Below are positions 6,962 through 13,211 of a DNA stretch of 13,262 bases, one piece after another. The stretch's first letter is position 1, and each line of letters opens with the position of its first letter. Below the pieces are notes generated by a model. That model saw only the letters and a program-made list of their open reading frames with translations, had not been told where the DNA came from and ran no database searches. Position numbers and translations under genes: made by a program. Source of the DNA: Herminiimonas sp. (lineage in GTDB: Bacteria > Pseudomonadota > Gammaproteobacteria > Burkholderiales > Burkholderiaceae); the NCBI GenBank assembly GCA_014377155.1, contig JACMQD010000045.1, positions 1 to 13,262 on the forward strand, written 5' to 3'.

Positions 6962-6996
6962 AAAAAACACACAAGGAAAAAGCGTGTGTGTTTTTT
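6962..6996. terminator. Bidirectional terminator-like hairpin between repA and parA
   Basis: AAAAAACACACA (6962-6973) pairs perfectly with TGTGTGTTTTTT (6985-6996) around an 11-nt loop. Read on either strand it is a stem ending in a T-run, as in rho-independent terminators, though the stem is AT-rich. It lies between two divergent genes, where neither needs a terminator. It may end an antisense or leader transcript, or form an origin structure. Confidence 0.45.
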
Positions 6997-7074
6997 GAAG
7001 CACCCCCCAAAAACATGAATCAAAAGCAAAACTTCGGCAGATTTTGCATCGTATGGCAAATTACCCGTAGACAA

Positions 7075-7103
7075 TGATATATTTCTCGAATCCGACATTC
7101 GAG
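7075..7103 (+). promoter_or_regulatory. parAB extended -10 and operator-like inverted repeat
   Basis: An extended -10 (TG-A-TATATT, 7075-7083) is followed directly by the perfect inverted repeat CTCGAAT-CCGAC-ATTCGAG (7085-7103). Its right arm includes part of the GAGG ribosome site (7101-7104) of parA. Type Ia ParA proteins repress their own promoters, so this is a likely ParA operator. The same hairpin in RNA could hide the ribosome site. No good -35 is seen. Confidence 0.5.
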
Positions 7104-7107
7104 GAAC

Positions 7108-8298
7108 ATGATGCTCAACCCTGACTTAATTCTTTCCCCGCGCGTAACGATCGAAGAACTCGCCAAGATGGCAGCCGATTCGGCTGACGTGCTTGAGCAA
7201 GTACGCGACAAGATGCTGGAACCCTTTCCCCGCAAGCAGTCGCCGCACTTCTCGATCCCCCAGGTCGCGGCGCTCTGCGACGTGGACCGTGTCCAGTTCA
7301 AGAACCTGACCAAAAAGCATGATTTGCCAGCGGGCGAATTCCGCAACGACGAGAAGTCGCGCTCCTACACCCTCGAGGAAGCCATCCAGTGTGTCCAGGC
7401 GATCGGCAAGCGCCCTTCCCGGCCCGCCGACAGGCTCGGCAAGGTCATCGTCATCTCGAACTACAAGGGCGGCGTCAACAAGACTACCTCGGCCGTCTGC
7501 CTGGCCCAGGGCCTGTCGCTGCGCGGCCTGAAGGTGCTGTTGATCGATCTGGACGGCCAGGGCTCGGCCACCATGCTGGCGGGACTGTCGCCGGAGCTGG
7601 AAATCGAGCACGACCACACGATCATGCCGTTGCTCTACGGGGAAGAAACTGACCTGCGCTATGCGGTGCGCGATACCTACTGGCACAACATGGACCTGAT
7701 TCCGGCTTCGAGCGCCATCCTCGCGGCCGAGTTCGTCATTCCCGCCAAGGCACGTGACGCCAAGCTGCTTTCGCAAGGCTACGAGTTTTGGATGGAGCTC
7801 CACAACGGATTAGGGCCTCTACGAGGCGAATACGACGTCATGGTGATCGATACGAGCCCATCCCTAGGGTACCTCACCCAAAACGCTTTGGTGGCCGCTG
7901 ACGGGCTTCTAATGCCCTGCCCGCTCGACGCCCTCGACTATGCGTCCAGTACCCAGTTCTGGGGGGTGTTTGCCGAACTGGCGGCAACCTTGCCCAGTTT
8001 TGCTGCAACCAAGCAATACGACTTCGTCGAAGTGTTCCTGACCAAGACCAAGTCCGAGTCCGACCTGATGGCCTCTGCCGTGCGTGGCTGGATCCAAGCC
8101 TCCTACGGCACGCACTTAAGCGCCATTGGCATTCCCGAAAGCTCGGCGGCGAAATCGGCTGCTGCCCAGCTCAAAACGATTTATGACCTGCATAAGCCGG
8201 ACGGCTCGATCGAAGCGTACAAGCGCTACAAGGAACCGATGGATTCCCTGGTCGACCATGTTCTGGCGCAGTTGACACTTGCCTGGAGACGCACATGA
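7108..8298 (+). CDS. parA: Plasmid partition ATPase ParA (type Ia)
   Basis: A 396-residue ParA/SopA-type ATPase that uses the nucleoid as a matrix to move ParB-bound plasmids. The N-terminal ~110 residues form the DNA-binding extension of type Ia ParAs, with an HTH-like stretch around SIPQVAALCDVDRVQFKNL. The deviant Walker A is NYKGGVNKTT (signature Lys120, P-loop Lys125), with Asn where most ParAs have Gly. Walker A' is LIDLDGQGS (Asp146, Asp148) and Walker B is VMVIDTSPSLG (Asp248). Two adjacent ATGs, 7108 and 7111, are possible; the GAGG spacing (3 or 6 nt) slightly favours 7111. The stop overlaps the parB ATG (ATGA). The N-terminal extension suggests autorepression. Confidence 0.93.
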   Translation: MMLNPDLILSPRVTIEELAKMAADSADVLEQVRDKMLEPFPRKQSPHFSIPQVAALCDVDRVQFKNLTKKHDLPAGEFRNDEKSRSYTLEEAIQCVQAIGKRPSRPADRLGKVIVISNYKGGVNKTTSAVCLAQGLSLRGLKVLLIDLDGQGSATMLAGLSPELEIEHDHTIMPLLYGEETDLRYAVRDTYWHNMDLIPASSAILAAEFVIPAKARDAKLLSQGYEFWMELHNGLGPLRGEYDVMVIDTSPSLGYLTQNALVAADGLLMPCPLDALDYASSTQFWGVFAELAATLPSFAATKQYDFVEVFLTKTKSESDLMASAVRGWIQASYGTHLSAIGIPESSAAKSAAAQLKTIYDLHKPDGSIEAYKRYKEPMDSLVDHVLAQLTLAWRRT

Positions 8299-9233
8299 CC
8301 AAACTCGGATCAAAGATTTTCGGGAAAACCGAAGGTATCAAGCCGCGCGAGCGTGCCGAGTCCCCTGCAGCCCGATTCAAGACAAGCCCAGGCATGTTCC
8401 TGGACTCGCAGCACCGGGCAGTCAAGGCCGAGGCGGAAATCGCCGTGCTGCGCGACCGGCGCGTCAAGCTCGACGAACTCACAATTGTCGCTGGCCGGCG
8501 CCGACAGCTGACGGCCGCAGAATTCGGCGAGTTAAAGGCCAACCTTGAAACATTTCCCTTAATCAACCCTGTGACGATCCGCGCATTGCCGCAAGGCGGC
8601 TACGAGCTGGTGTCAGGCCACAACCGGGTCCAGGCGTTCATCGAGCTCGGCCGCACCGAGATCGATGCGCACGTGATCGATCTGGCCGAGGAGCAGGTCC
8701 TGCCGGCGGCGTTCTACAGCAACCTGCTCTCCCCTTCCCTGCCCGATTATGAAAAATACCTGGGCTTCAAGCAGCTGCAAATTGCCACCGGCAAAACGCA
8801 AGGCGAGCTGGCCAAGGAAAGCGGCATCTCGAAATCGCTGCTCTCGTTGCTGTTTGCCTTTGATGGCCTCGGCGAAGCCGCGCACGTCGCCCTCTCGACC
8901 CAACCGCAGTTACTGACCGCAACCGTGGCATCGAAGATCCGGCATCTGCCCTTCGCCGACCAGGCCATCGCGAAACTGGCGGCCGGCGAGATCAGCCAGC
9001 AGCAAGTGATCGCAGTAGCGGCCAGGCTGGCGGCGCCAAAAGCCGCGCCGATGAAGCCCGCGCCGGTCGTCGTCAAGCAAGGACAAAAGCGGTTCGCCGA
9101 GATCACCTGCCGGGGGGCTACGGCCGTGGTCAAAATGGCGGACGCATCCCGGATGCCGGCCCTTGTGAAAAAACTGGAAGCGCTCTTGCGCGAGGAAATG
9201 GCAAGCGAAGCGGGGCAGCAAAATCCTAAGTGA
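8295..9233 (+). CDS. parB: Plasmid partition protein ParB
   Basis: A 312-residue ParB-family centromere-binding protein. The N-terminal ParB/Spo0J domain includes SGHNRVQAFIELGR (about residues 108-121), at the position of the GxRR nucleotide-binding box of ParB proteins. A helix-turn-helix follows: GKTQGELAKESGISKSLLSLL (about residues 166-186). The N-terminus (SKIFGKTEGIKPRER) resembles the ParA-activating arm of plasmid ParBs, rich in basic residues. A short C-terminal dimerisation region ends EEMASEAGQQNPK. It overlaps parA by 4 bases, so the two are coupled. Its stop lies inside the 58-bp repeat carrying the candidate parS palindrome. Confidence 0.93.
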   Translation: MTKLGSKIFGKTEGIKPRERAESPAARFKTSPGMFLDSQHRAVKAEAEIAVLRDRRVKLDELTIVAGRRRQLTAAEFGELKANLETFPLINPVTIRALPQGGYELVSGHNRVQAFIELGRTEIDAHVIDLAEEQVLPAAFYSNLLSPSLPDYEKYLGFKQLQIATGKTQGELAKESGISKSLLSLLFAFDGLGEAAHVALSTQPQLLTATVASKIRHLPFADQAIAKLAAGEISQQQVIAVAARLAAPKAAPMKPAPVVVKQGQKRFAEITCRGATAVVKMADASRMPALVKKLEALLREEMASEAGQQNPK

Positions 9234-9248
9234 TTGATTTCAAAGGAT

Positions 9249-9261
9249 TCCAAAGTTTGGA
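9249..9261. promoter_or_regulatory. Candidate ParB-binding palindrome, copy 1
   Basis: TCCAAAGTTTGGA: 6-bp arms around a central G, 16 bp after the parB stop. The 13-bp odd-centred geometry is like the KorB operator. It is preserved exactly in copy 2 while neighbouring bases differ. Confidence 0.6.
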
Positions 9262-9448
9262 CGCGCGCAAGGTGACTTTACTACCCCCGAGTGTGCGTCC
9301 ACAGCCTGGAGGTCTCAGCCAAAAGATTTTGGGTCAATATTCAAGGCTCGGCTGGTGGGCGATCAGTGATAAAAATGGAGGCGCCCTTCGTGCGGGAATC
9401 CTTAGCGCCGCCGAGCAGCGAAATTTTAAGTGATTGATTTTAAAGGAT

Positions 9449-9461
9449 TCCAAAGTTTGGA
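9449..9461. promoter_or_regulatory. Candidate ParB-binding palindrome, copy 2
   Basis: Identical to copy 1, exactly 200 bp downstream. Perfect conservation within a repeat that has seven mismatches elsewhere supports selection on the palindrome. Confidence 0.6.
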
Positions 9462-9574
9462 CGATTGCAAAGTGACTTCCGCATTCTCAGCAACACCCGG
9501 CAATTTAAGATCATCATTTCAAGGATATTGCGCACGCGATTAATCCGCGAACGTTGCGCGATCATGGGAAATAG

Positions 9575-9593
9575 TTGGTAGATTCCCCTCACC
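9575..9593 (+). repeat. Orphan iteron downstream of parB
   Basis: This 19-bp stretch ends GGTAGATTCCCCTCACC. It matches the type A iteron at 6821-6839 at 16 of 19 positions, in the same orientation, about 2.7 kb from the array. A lone RepA site outside the origin could act in copy-number control or incompatibility by titration or pairing. It could also be a relic of a rearranged origin. Confidence 0.65.
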
Positions 9594-10281
9594 TTCTGGT
9601 GTTGAATTCTTGACGCCGCTTCAACCCTTAATGAATTGCATGGGAACCCAAGAACTGCCCACGAAATTGCGCATGCTGGCAGGTGGATCCGGCCGCGGCG
9701 AATCCGCGCTCACGCCGAATCTCGCGGCAAAGCGGCCAATAGCGGCGAGGAAAGGCAGACTCGGCGGCGATTGACCCGCAACGAACAACTTGATCGATCT
9801 CGCGGCGAAAAAGCGGGTAGAAAAGCAGGTAGTTTATTCATGAGGCGATGGCACGTTCACACTGCAAGCTGGACTGATGTTGCGGCAAGTACGGCGTCAG
9901 CAACTTGAAATGACCCATCGAATTCCAAGAAAAAACGCGTGACGCTAAAAGGCGTTGAGCCGTTCAACACCGACGTCGATAATTTGGCTGGCGCGCACAT
10001 CCGGGGCCTGTCGGAGAGTGAAGGCGCTTCGGCAGCCAGTGTTCGAACGGACAGGGGAGGGAGCTCGAGAGGCGAGACCACGAGCGCCGCTGTGGTCGCA
10101 GTCTAGGGCGCGGTCGCCATACGGCTGCTCCACAATGTCAGGTGAGCCGGTGCCGTCGCATAAGTGCGTTGCTTGCCAATGCCTGCCACCGGGTTCCACC
10201 GCACCCGATCGAACGGCGGCTTAAAGCGGCGCATCGCCCGCATTGGGTGTAGGCAACCGCTTCGGCACCCCGGCCCCCTGA
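9594..10281. other. Long stretch without a convincing gene
   Basis: About 690 bp. Several open frames of 60-90 codons exist on both strands (for example 9636-9908 and 9955-10224 on plus, 9857-10199 on minus). Their translations are Arg/Ser/Pro-rich, without recognisable motifs or good ribosome sites. I see no transposase motif, terminal inverted repeats or tRNA. Its base use looks like decayed high-GC coding DNA, but I cannot name a parent gene. Confidence 0.45.
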
Positions 10282-10509
10282 TCAGCGATGTGACATCGAT
10301 CCAGGGGTGCGCGCTTTGGAATCCGCCTTGGCGGTTGATTGCGACAAGACGGGAAAGATGACAGGCGTGGAGACAAGATTTTCCAGCATGAAGGTTGCCG
10401 CCTTGCTCAGCCCGGCAGTGCTTTTGAGCTCGATTGCCCGATCTACAATCGCCCGCATCAAATTGTCTGCGCGATATTCGTGCTGGCGACTATCGGGAGA
10501 GCGATACAT
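10282..10509 (-). CDS. Small hypothetical protein (75 aa)
   Basis: The frame encodes YRADNLMRAIVDRAIELKSTAGLSKAATFMLENLVSTPVIF PVLSQ, a compact predicted helical core, then a basic tail. The core reads like real protein: regular hydrophobic pattern and balanced codon use. It resembles short uncharacterised proteins found on betaproteobacterial plasmids, from memory only. No Shine-Dalgarno precedes ATG 10509, and a second Met (residue 18, NLMRAI) is an alternative start. It is alone, 241 bp beyond the end of the next toxin gene. Function not known. Confidence 0.45.
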   Translation of the reverse strand: MYRSPDSRQHEYRADNLMRAIVDRAIELKSTAGLSKAATFMLENLVSTPVIFPVLSQSTAKADSKARTPGSMSHR

Positions 10510-10750
10510 GTATTTTCGTAGGGGAGGGTGGGACTTTGCGCTGAAATACCCCCGCGCCGCCAGAAAGTTGATGGTACGACCATGAAAACCAGGAAGCCAT
10601 CAGACATTTCCCGAATAAAACTCCGGCCTAATCATCATCCTGTGTGGTTATCCGTCAAAGCCGTACACATATCGGGATCCGAAGCGACCCAGCACGTCAA
10701 TTGACAGTCGGTATTCAAGCCGGTTCAACATCACTGCCGACGCTTGTCGG

Positions 10751-11167
10751 TCAATGGTCAACAAAGGGATTTATGAGACGCACGCCGGTGCCGTCGAAGT
10801 CCGCCGTGTTTCTGGTCACCACGGTAAAGTCGTAGAGCAGGGCGATTGCGGCAATCTGGCGGTCGATGGGATGCTGCGGGCTCCGCGCCAGCAGGCGTCC
10901 CCACATCTGCGCACATTCATGATCGAAATCGAGGATCCGGTCCCCGTAAAACTGCACGACCTGGTCGAGCCATTGTTCGAGCCGCTGAGCCTGATCGATG
11001 TCCCTGCACAGGCGGATCGTTTCAGCACCCTTGCGCAGCTCGCCAAGTGTCTGGACTGGTAAAAACAGGCTGTCAGGGTCGACCGTCCGCAAGAACCGCA
11101 CGACGCCTGCGTGAGCGCGTTCACCCTTGCGCAGCTCGCTGATGACATTGGTGTCGATGAGGTACAC
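10751..11167 (-). CDS. vapC: VapC/FitB-type PIN-domain toxin, intact
   Basis: A 138-residue PIN-domain ribonuclease toxin. All four expected acidic residues are present: Asp5 (YLIDTNVISELRK), Glu43 (LGELRKGAE), Asp102 (PIDRQIAAIAL) and Asp123 (TRNTADFDGTGV). The DTNVISELRK start and the RNTADF end are typical of the FitB-like branch. Translation begins at GTG 11167, 9 bp after the antitoxin stop, with an AGGG inside the intergenic gap. It is co-transcribed with the RHH antitoxin upstream and would cleave RNA (initiator tRNA in characterised VapCs) when the antitoxin is lost, helping plasmid retention. CCGAC-GCTT-GTCGG (10737-10750) follows the stop directly but lacks a T-run. Confidence 0.92.
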   Translation of the reverse strand: MYLIDTNVISELRKGERAHAGVVRFLRTVDPDSLFLPVQTLGELRKGAETIRLCRDIDQAQRLEQWLDQVVQFYGDRILDFDHECAQMWGRLLARSPQHPIDRQIAAIALLYDFTVVTRNTADFDGTGVRLINPFVDH

Positions 11168-11176
11168 CGGTCAACC

Positions 11177-11389
11177 CTAGGGCCGGTCCGAGGCAAAGTC
11201 GGCGTCGGTGCCGACGTCGGGCATGCTGAGCAAAATCTCGGCAAAGGAGCGCCGTTTCGGCCGGTGCAGCGCTTGCTTCAGGATTTCACGATGTTCAGCT
11301 TCGGCGCTGCGGCCGTGTAAGGCAGCACGCTGTTTCAGGGCGAGGGCGACGTCTTCCTCGACGTTGCGGACCACGAGATTGGTTGCCAT
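11177..11389 (-). CDS. vapB: VapB/FitA-type antitoxin (ribbon-helix-helix)
   Basis: A 70-residue antitoxin. Residues 1-40 (MATNLVVRNVEEDVALALKQ, then RAALHGRSAEAEHREILKQAL) are a classic FitA-type ribbon-helix-helix DNA-binding domain. The C-terminal ~30 residues (PKRRSFAEILLSMPDVGTDADF) would thread across the PIN toxin and block its active site. GGAG lies 7 nt upstream of the ATG. First gene of a two-gene leftward operon, probably autorepressed. Confidence 0.92.
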   Translation of the reverse strand: MATNLVVRNVEEDVALALKQRAALHGRSAEAEHREILKQALHRPKRRSFAEILLSMPDVGTDADFASDRP

Positions 11390-11418
11390 GTTGAGCTCCG
11401 AATAAATGGGAGAAACAC

Positions 11419-11447
11419 AGTCTAGCGGCTCTTTGCAATCAATGCAA
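11419..11447 (-). promoter_or_regulatory. Weak putative promoter for vapBC (leftward)
   Basis: On the minus strand TTGCAT (11442-11447) and TAGACT (11419-11424) have 17-bp spacing upstream of vapB. GCAATCA occurs twice here (around 11434-11450) and might be an operator. Both hexamers are weak matches. Confidence 0.3.
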
Positions 11448-11569
11448 TCACTTTAGAATAGCGATCGTCGGAGCTGAGAATAGGGCGTGTTTCATCCTTT
11501 CCAATGGTGCGATCGGCAATGCACAGGTAGGCAGCCCTTGGCGAAGAAAAAATCGCCTGCATCCAGAAA

Positions 11570-11587
11570 TGTAGTAACATCTCTACA
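11570..11587. promoter_or_regulatory. Possible operator of the rightward phd-vapC pair
   Basis: TGTAG-N8-CTACA, an inverted repeat ending 21 bp upstream of the antitoxin ATG. Phd/YefM antitoxins bind palindromes with TGTA-type cores at this position. Called by symmetry and location. Confidence 0.45.
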
Positions 11588-11608
11588 CCAATGGTTCGGA
11601 GATCCATC

Positions 11609-11863
11609 ATGGGCATCACAACGCTATCAAGCAGGCAATTCAACCAGGACGCAAGCGGCGCCAAGAAGGCCGCCCAAAATGGCCCGGTCTTCATCACGGA
11701 TCGCGGCAAGCCCGCGCACGTGCTGCTGACGATCGAAGAGTACCGTCAGCTGACCGGAAAACAGGACAGCATCGTCGACCTGATTGCCGTGCCTGATGCC
11801 GCCGACATCGATTTCGAGCCGGCCCGAGCGTATCTTCATCCCCGCGCCGCCGATCTGACCTGA
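11609..11863 (+). CDS. Phd/YefM-type antitoxin, intact
   Basis: An 84-residue antitoxin: MGITTLSSRQFNQDASGAKK AAQNGPVFITDRGKPAHVLLTIEEYRQLTG is the Phd/YefM DNA-binding and dimerisation domain. The C-terminus (VPDAADIDFEPARAYLHPRAADLT) is the acidic toxin-binding tail. The frame opens upstream at 11591, but ATG 11609 has GGAG 7 nt upstream and matches the family start. Its stop overlaps the vapC start (TGATG). Same family as the broken antitoxin at 4702-4937 but not a close copy. Confidence 0.92.
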   Translation: MGITTLSSRQFNQDASGAKKAAQNGPVFITDRGKPAHVLLTIEEYRQLTGKQDSIVDLIAVPDAADIDFEPARAYLHPRAADLT

Positions 11864-12282
11864 TGTTTGTCCTCGATACCAACGTCATTTCAGAGTTGCG
11901 CAAAGCCAAAGCAGGGAAGGCGGACCCCGGTGTCGTCCGGTGGGCGGAGAGCGTTCCTGTGGGCGCCTTGTTCCTTTCCGCCATCAGTGTCCTGGAGCTC
12001 GAGACCGGCATCCTGCTGCTCGAGCGACGCGATGCCAGGCAAGGACGTGTATTGAGAGAATGGTTCGACGTGAATGTCCTGCCTGCTTTTTCGGGGAGAA
12101 TCCTGCCGGTCGATTGTGCCGTTGCCTTGCAATGCGCACGCCTTCACATTCGTGACCCCAGGGCCGAGCGCGACGCTCTGATTGCAGCCACCGCCATGGT
12201 CCACGCAATGACCATCGTCACCCGCAATGTCGCCGATTTCACGCCAACCGGCGTGGCCATCCTGAATCCATGGAGCCAATGA
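11863..12282 (+). CDS. vapC: VapC/FitB-type PIN-domain toxin, intact
   Basis: A 139-residue PIN toxin with complete acidic residues: Asp5 (FVLDTNVISELRK), Glu45 (SVLELETG), Asp104 (ERDALIAATA) and Asp125 (TRNVADFTPTGV). It is translationally coupled to the Phd-type antitoxin upstream. It shares the DTNVISELRK and RN-ADF hallmarks with the toxin at 10751-11167, but the antitoxins belong to different families. A hairpin with bulges (12293-12328) follows the stop and might end transcription, without a T-run. Confidence 0.93.
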   Translation: MFVLDTNVISELRKAKAGKADPGVVRWAESVPVGALFLSAISVLELETGILLLERRDARQGRVLREWFDVNVLPAFSGRILPVDCAVALQCARLHIRDPRAERDALIAATAMVHAMTIVTRNVADFTPTGVAILNPWSQ

Positions 12283-12526
12283 CCGGGCGTGTCCTGTTGG
12301 CCATCGCCTCTTGCAAGGCGGCCACAGGCAACTGACGAAGTCGGCGTCCGCAAACCGTCCCCGTGCAATGAATCGGAACGCGCGTCCAGCATGACGTTTG
12401 ACGCCTCAAAGGCTGCGTCGGTTCGGTGGTAAAACCTTTTTGCATGGTCTGATAGATGGCGTCCGGGGCGCCGTGCGGCGAGATGAGGGCGGAAAGTAAA
12501 ACATTGGTGTCGAGCACAACGCGCAT
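12239..12526 (-). pseudogene. PIN-family toxin remnant, truncated
   Basis: From ATG 12526, overlapping the antitoxin stop as TGATG, the frame reads MRVVLDTNVLLSALISPHGAP DAIYQTMQKGF. This is the start of the PIN-family toxins that pair with XACb0070-like antitoxins. After about 31 residues it turns into unrelated sequence, and the frame runs on into the 3' end of the convergent vapC. Only the first catalytic Asp remains; the other acidic residues and roughly 100 residues are missing in every frame I checked. It is a dead toxin whose 3' part was lost, probably where the neighbouring phd-vapC segment joined. Confidence 0.8.
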
Positions 12527-12765
12527 CAGTGGTTGCGCGCCCAGGCAATCGCCTCGTCGACCAATGCGGCGAGATCCGGTTCGCTCATGCCCGCATTGGC
12601 GGTCTTGACCTGTTCGGCGGTCAGCTCCAGGATATGGGCCCGAACCGCTTCCTCGATGAACCGCGACAGGTCGCCCTTGCGGCCACCGCCCTGGCTAGCT
12701 AAAAACATGCGCAGTGACTGATCGGTGTCGGGCGACACGGCAATGTTCCAACGGACGGTGGGCAT
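12526..12765 (-). CDS. XACb0070-like ribbon-helix-helix antitoxin
   Basis: A 79-residue ribbon-helix-helix protein, MPTVRWNIAVSPDTDQSLRMF LASQGGGRKGDLSRFIEEAVRAHI, then a C-terminal segment ending AALVDEAIAWARNH that would bind the PIN toxin. The frame is open to 13065, but ATG 12765 has AAAGG 8 nt upstream and is the family start. The toxin it would neutralise is truncated, so this antitoxin is an orphan. It may still repress its own promoter or cross-neutralise a related incoming toxin. Confidence 0.88.
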   Translation of the reverse strand: MPTVRWNIAVSPDTDQSLRMFLASQGGGRKGDLSRFIEEAVRAHILELTAEQVKTANAGMSEPDLAALVDEAIAWARNH

Positions 12766-12782
12766 CGATAAACCTTTCTTGG

Positions 12783-12808
12783 TCGGTGTTTGGGTGTTTA
12801 TACACCGA
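12783..12808 (-). promoter_or_regulatory. Operator/promoter of the RHH antitoxin
   Basis: On the minus strand the palindrome GGTGT-ATAA-ACACC (12793-12806) contains a TATAAA -10-like hexamer. A further AAACACC repeat follows, and a wider repeat TCGGTGT/ACACCGA spans 12783-12808. The site ends 18 bp upstream of the antitoxin ATG. RHH antitoxins bind such repeated half-sites to repress their own promoter. Confidence 0.55.
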
Positions 12809-13144
12809 TCTACTTTAGAGCAAAACCCATCACTGTTAGCCAGGCCACGACGCAACGGCGCGGCTTGGGGGCAGCGATGCTTTCGCAGTGGGTGCTGTGG
12901 GTGCGATCGCAGTAGGCGGGCCACGCCCGACGCAGGCTGCGCAACGCCGCACTGTGATACGGCAGCATTCTGGCGTCGATCGTCCGTCATGCCCTGACGT
13001 TCAGTCTTTTCCGACACGCTGCGCGTACTCCGCCACGGAGGAGGGCGCGTCACGGGAAAATTCACTTGCCGCCACGCAAAAACGGGCGGGCGGCCGCAGA
13101 GTTGATGCAGAAATTACGTGCCGCTCGGTCTCGTAAAACATTTT
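12809..13144. other. Non-coding spacer
   Basis: About 336 bp with no convincing gene. Open frames on both strands give Arg/Ala/Ser-rich translations without motifs. A 46-codon minus-strand frame beginning MFYETERHVISA (from 13141) lacks a ribosome site. Nothing else is supported. Confidence 0.4.
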
Positions 13145-13211
13145 TTATTTAGTCTGATAATTCTCTAATCCCTGTGACATTAAGCGTTGGCAGTCATTAA
13201 AAAACCTCCTT
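13145..13211 (-). other. Strong ribosome site followed by two overlapping mini-frames
   Basis: On the minus strand a perfect AAGGAGG (13205-13211) stands 7 nt before an ATG (13197). That frame is only five codons, MTANA then TAA (13180-13197). Its stop overlaps a second ATG (TAATG) that opens an 11-codon frame, MSQGLENYQTK (13145-13180). It is either a leader-peptide arrangement or the beginning of a gene cut off by a deletion or insertion just inside its start. Confidence 0.45.

Larger units (their letters stand above)
6733..6996. other. oriV: Plasmid replication origin (oriV)
   Basis: Between divergent repA and parA lie, in order: a degenerate iteron-like end (ATTTCCTCACC near 6739-6749), a perfect DnaA box (6755-6763), five iterons (6768-6894), AT-rich DNA, and an A/T-flanked hairpin (6962-6996). 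Iterons next to a Rep_3 gene, a DnaA box and an AT-rich stretch are the standard parts of an iteron-type origin. Exact unwinding site and limits are inferred. Confidence 0.82.
9221..9478 (+). repeat. parS: 58-bp direct repeat pair, 200 bp apart (candidate parS region)
   Basis: Positions 9221-9278 and 9421-9478 match at 51 of 58 positions without gaps, exactly 200 bp apart. Each contains the perfect 13-bp palindrome TCCAAA-G-TTTGGA (9249-9261 and 9449-9461). The first copy begins in the last codons of parB. Before the second copy, the frame ending SAAEQRNFK-stop resembles the ParB end ASEAGQQNPK-stop. A parB tail and its adjacent site therefore seem to have been duplicated, the coding part then decaying. 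Centromeres just downstream of parB are typical of type Ia partition systems. Confidence 0.7.

Noticed and set aside
7126..7803. 225-codon minus-strand frame opposite parA
   Set aside because: Antisense shadow of parA, which has complete Walker motifs on the plus strand.
9636..9908. 90-codon plus-strand frame after the orphan iteron
   Set aside because: Very Arg-rich, no ribosome site, no recognisable domain.
10696..10705. 10-bp palindrome GTCAATTGAC
   Set aside because: A single short palindrome with no supporting context; expected by chance at some rate in 13 kb.
10737..10750. Hairpin directly after the leftward vapC as a terminator
   Set aside because: Only a 5-bp stem and no T-run follows on the minus strand.
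11422..11709. 95-codon minus-strand frame between the two intact toxin-antitoxin pairs
   Set aside because: It overlaps the Phd antitoxin and both operator regions. The C-terminal part looks slightly protein-like, but I cannot tie it to a family.
12766..13065. Long N-terminal extension of the RHH antitoxin
   Set aside because: The extension covers its own operator and promoter and has no family resemblance; ATG 12765 is the family start.
13120..13182. Insertion-sequence end near GGGATTAGAGAATTATC (minus strand)
   Set aside because: AT-rich and GGG-led, but I could not match it to a known terminal repeat or find a partner repeat or target duplication in the window.
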